From: Porticoccaceae bacterium
GTDB taxonomy: Bacteria > Pseudomonadota > Gammaproteobacteria > Pseudomonadales > Porticoccaceae
Length of the DNA: 7,766 nucleotides
Assembly: GCA_002720735.1 (NCBI GenBank)
Contig: PBJN01000019.1
Location: 87,164-94,929 of the forward strand
Direction: 5' to 3'
The position numbers and the translations under genes are program-made. The notes beneath the pieces are model-generated. The model was not told the origin of the DNA. It saw only the letters and a program-made list of their open reading frames with translations, and ran no database searches. Below, in pieces: positions 6,463-7,766 of this stretch (position 1 is its first letter; every line of letters starts with the position of its first letter).

Positions 6463-7766
6463 ATGAATCCATTAGTAAAAAGATTTAAATATGGTGAATC
6501 CAACGTAACAATCGAGACAGGTCGTGTTGCCAGACAAGCAACGGGTGCAGTGATATGTTCGATTGATGAGACTTCTGTGTTGTGTACGGTGGTTGGAGCA
6601 AGAGAAAAAAAAGAGGATGTCGACTTTTTCCCTCTAGGTGTTCATTATCAAGAAAAAGCCTATGCTGCTGGAAAAATTCCTGGAGGTTTCTTCAAAAGAG
6701 AGGGTCGTCCAACAGAAAAAGAAACGTTAACTTCCAGATTAATTGATAGACCCATTCGACCACTTTTCCCAGAAGGTTTTAAGAATGAAGTACAGGTGGT
6801 TTGCACGGTTCTATCTGCAAAAAAAAATGCTGATCCTGATATTGCCGCAATGATAGGAACTTCTGCCGCTTTGGCGATTTCTGGCATACCATTTAACGGG
6901 CCCATTGGTGGGGCGAGAGTAGGTTATACGGAGGAGGAGGGCTACCTTTTAAATCCGACTAATGCTGAGTTGTTAAATTCCGAACTTGATATGGTAGTTG
7001 CTGGAACCGAGGATGCAGTTCTGATGGTAGAGTCCGAAGCGAAGGAGTTATCTGAAGACATAATGCTTGGAGCTGTTTTATTCGCGCACCAAGAGATGCA
7101 AACCGTGATCACCGTCATAAAACAGCTGGCCTATGAAGTGGGAAAACCTCGGTGGAATTGGGAATCAGTGGGAGTGAATAAGACACTCAGAGATGACCTC
7201 AACACGTTGTTAGCGGAGGATCTCAAGCGAGCTTACCAACTTGTTGATAAGCAACAACGTATGGACAATATCGCTAGCTTAAGGGACAAGGTGCTTACTC
7301 AACTCAGCTCGGAAATGGGTAATGAACAAAATAATATTAAAGATGAGTTTAAAAAACTTGAGAAAGATATTGTGCGCGGTCGAATTCTTCGAGGTGATCC
7401 CAGAATTGATGGGAGAGATAACCGAAGCGTAAGGCCCATTGGCGCTGAGGTTTCTGTTTTGTCTCGTGCGCATGGTTCAGCTCTGTTTACGCGAGGCGAG
7501 ACGCAGGCGCTTGTTGTAGCAACGCTAGGCTCGACTCGCGATGCCCAAATGATTGATGATCTAGATGGTCGTCGAGATGATCCATTTATGTTGCACTATA
7601 ATTTTCCTCCATATTCTGTTGGAGAATGTGGAAGAATCGGATTCACAGGTAGACGAGAAATTGGTCACGGGAGATTGGCCCGCAGAGGAATAGCGGCTGT
7701 GCTTCCCTCAATTGATGAATTTCCGTATGCGATGCGTGTTGTCTCCGAGATCACTGAATCAAACGG
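6463..7766 (+). CDS. pnp: Polyribonucleotide nucleotidyltransferase, PNPase (3' end cut off by window)
   Basis: PNPase degrades RNA from the 3' end using phosphate, releasing nucleoside diphosphates, and can also add tails; in many bacteria it works with RNase E in the degradosome. The window holds 434 full codons plus two bases of roughly 700. The first RNase PH-like domain covers about 1-220, with FFKREGRP at 76-83 and [14 protein letters not shown]. An alpha-helical linker domain follows (about 240-320), then the first half of the second RNase PH-like domain, with TRGETQ at 343-348, FPPYSVGE and [12 protein letters not shown]. The catalytic aspartates of domain 2 and the KH and S1 RNA-binding domains lie beyond the window, so activity cannot be judged. 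The ATG at 6463 is supported by GAAGG (6451-6455) 7 bases upstream and by [11 protein letters not shown], close to the E. coli start. The long structured leader suggests the autoregulation known for this gene. Confidence 0.97.
   Translation, partial: MNPLVKRFKYGESNVTIETGRVARQATGAVICSIDETSVLCTVVGAREKKEDVDFFPLGVHYQEKAYAAGKIPGGFFKREGRPTEKETLTSRLIDRPIRPLFPEGFKNEVQVVCTVLSAKKNADPDIAAMIGTSAALAISGIPFNGPIGGARVGYTEEEGYLLNPTNAELLNSELDMVVAGTEDAVLMVESEAKELSEDIMLGAVLFAHQEMQTVITVIKQLAYEVGKPRWNWESVGVNKTLRDDLNTLLAEDLKRAYQLVDKQQRMDNIASLRDKVLTQLSSEMGNEQNNIKDEFKKLEKDIVRGRILRGDPRIDGRDNRSVRPIGAEVSVLSRAHGSALFTRGETQALVVATLGSTRDAQMIDDLDGRRDDPFMLHYNFPPYSVGECGRIGFTGRREIGHGRLARRGIAAVLPSIDEFPYAMRVVSEITESN

Noticed and set aside
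1..7766. Search for an unusual system (defence genes, mobile elements, CRISPR, phage parts)
   Set aside because: Every coding region belongs to the conserved rimP-pnp housekeeping operon in its usual order. There is no room for an accessory gene, and no repeat array or transposon end is visible.

Overview
The window is a continuous stretch of a bacterial chromosome. Seven plus-strand genes lie in the order rimP (5' end cut off) - nusA - infB - rbfA - truB - rpsO - pnp (3' end cut off). This is the classic transcription/translation operon of Gammaproteobacteria (the nusA-infB operon of Escherichia coli with the rpsO-pnp tail). All seven proteins align along their whole visible length with the E. 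coli and Pseudomonas families as I remember them, with no frameshift or broken gene. The DNA is moderately AT-leaning. Several sequence details look more like the Pseudomonas/Cellvibrio side of the Gammaproteobacteria than like enterics, for example IF2 beginning [10 protein letters not shown], PNPase [14 protein letters not shown] and TruB AGHTGSLDPLATGVLP. I would call it an uncultured or marine-type gammaproteobacterium, but a genus cannot be read from this sequence.

Layout: rimP (1-399, about 20 N-terminal residues missing), nusA (419-1900, GTG start), infB (1941-4496), rbfA (4569-4955), truB (4957-5895, TTG start one base after the rbfA stop), a 128-base leader, rpsO (6024-6293), a 169-base leader, then pnp (6463 to beyond the window end). 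There is no gene-free gap above 300 bases, and no tRNA, mobile element, CRISPR array or minus-strand gene that I can support.

How the genes work together: RimP and RbfA mature the 30S subunit, IF2 brings initiator tRNA to it and joins the subunits, and S15 is a primary 16S rRNA binder that nucleates the 30S platform. NusA controls RNA polymerase pausing, termination and antitermination. TruB makes pseudouridine 55 in tRNA, and PNPase degrades and processes RNA. The first five genes are tightly packed (gaps of 19, 40, 72 and 1 bases) and probably share one transcript. The two larger gaps, before rpsO and before pnp, each hold RNA structure and a candidate promoter. This fits the known autoregulation of rpsO by S15, and of pnp by RNase III plus PNPase, in E. 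coli. These two leaders are the only parts of the window with potentially lineage-specific content. I found no new biological system here.
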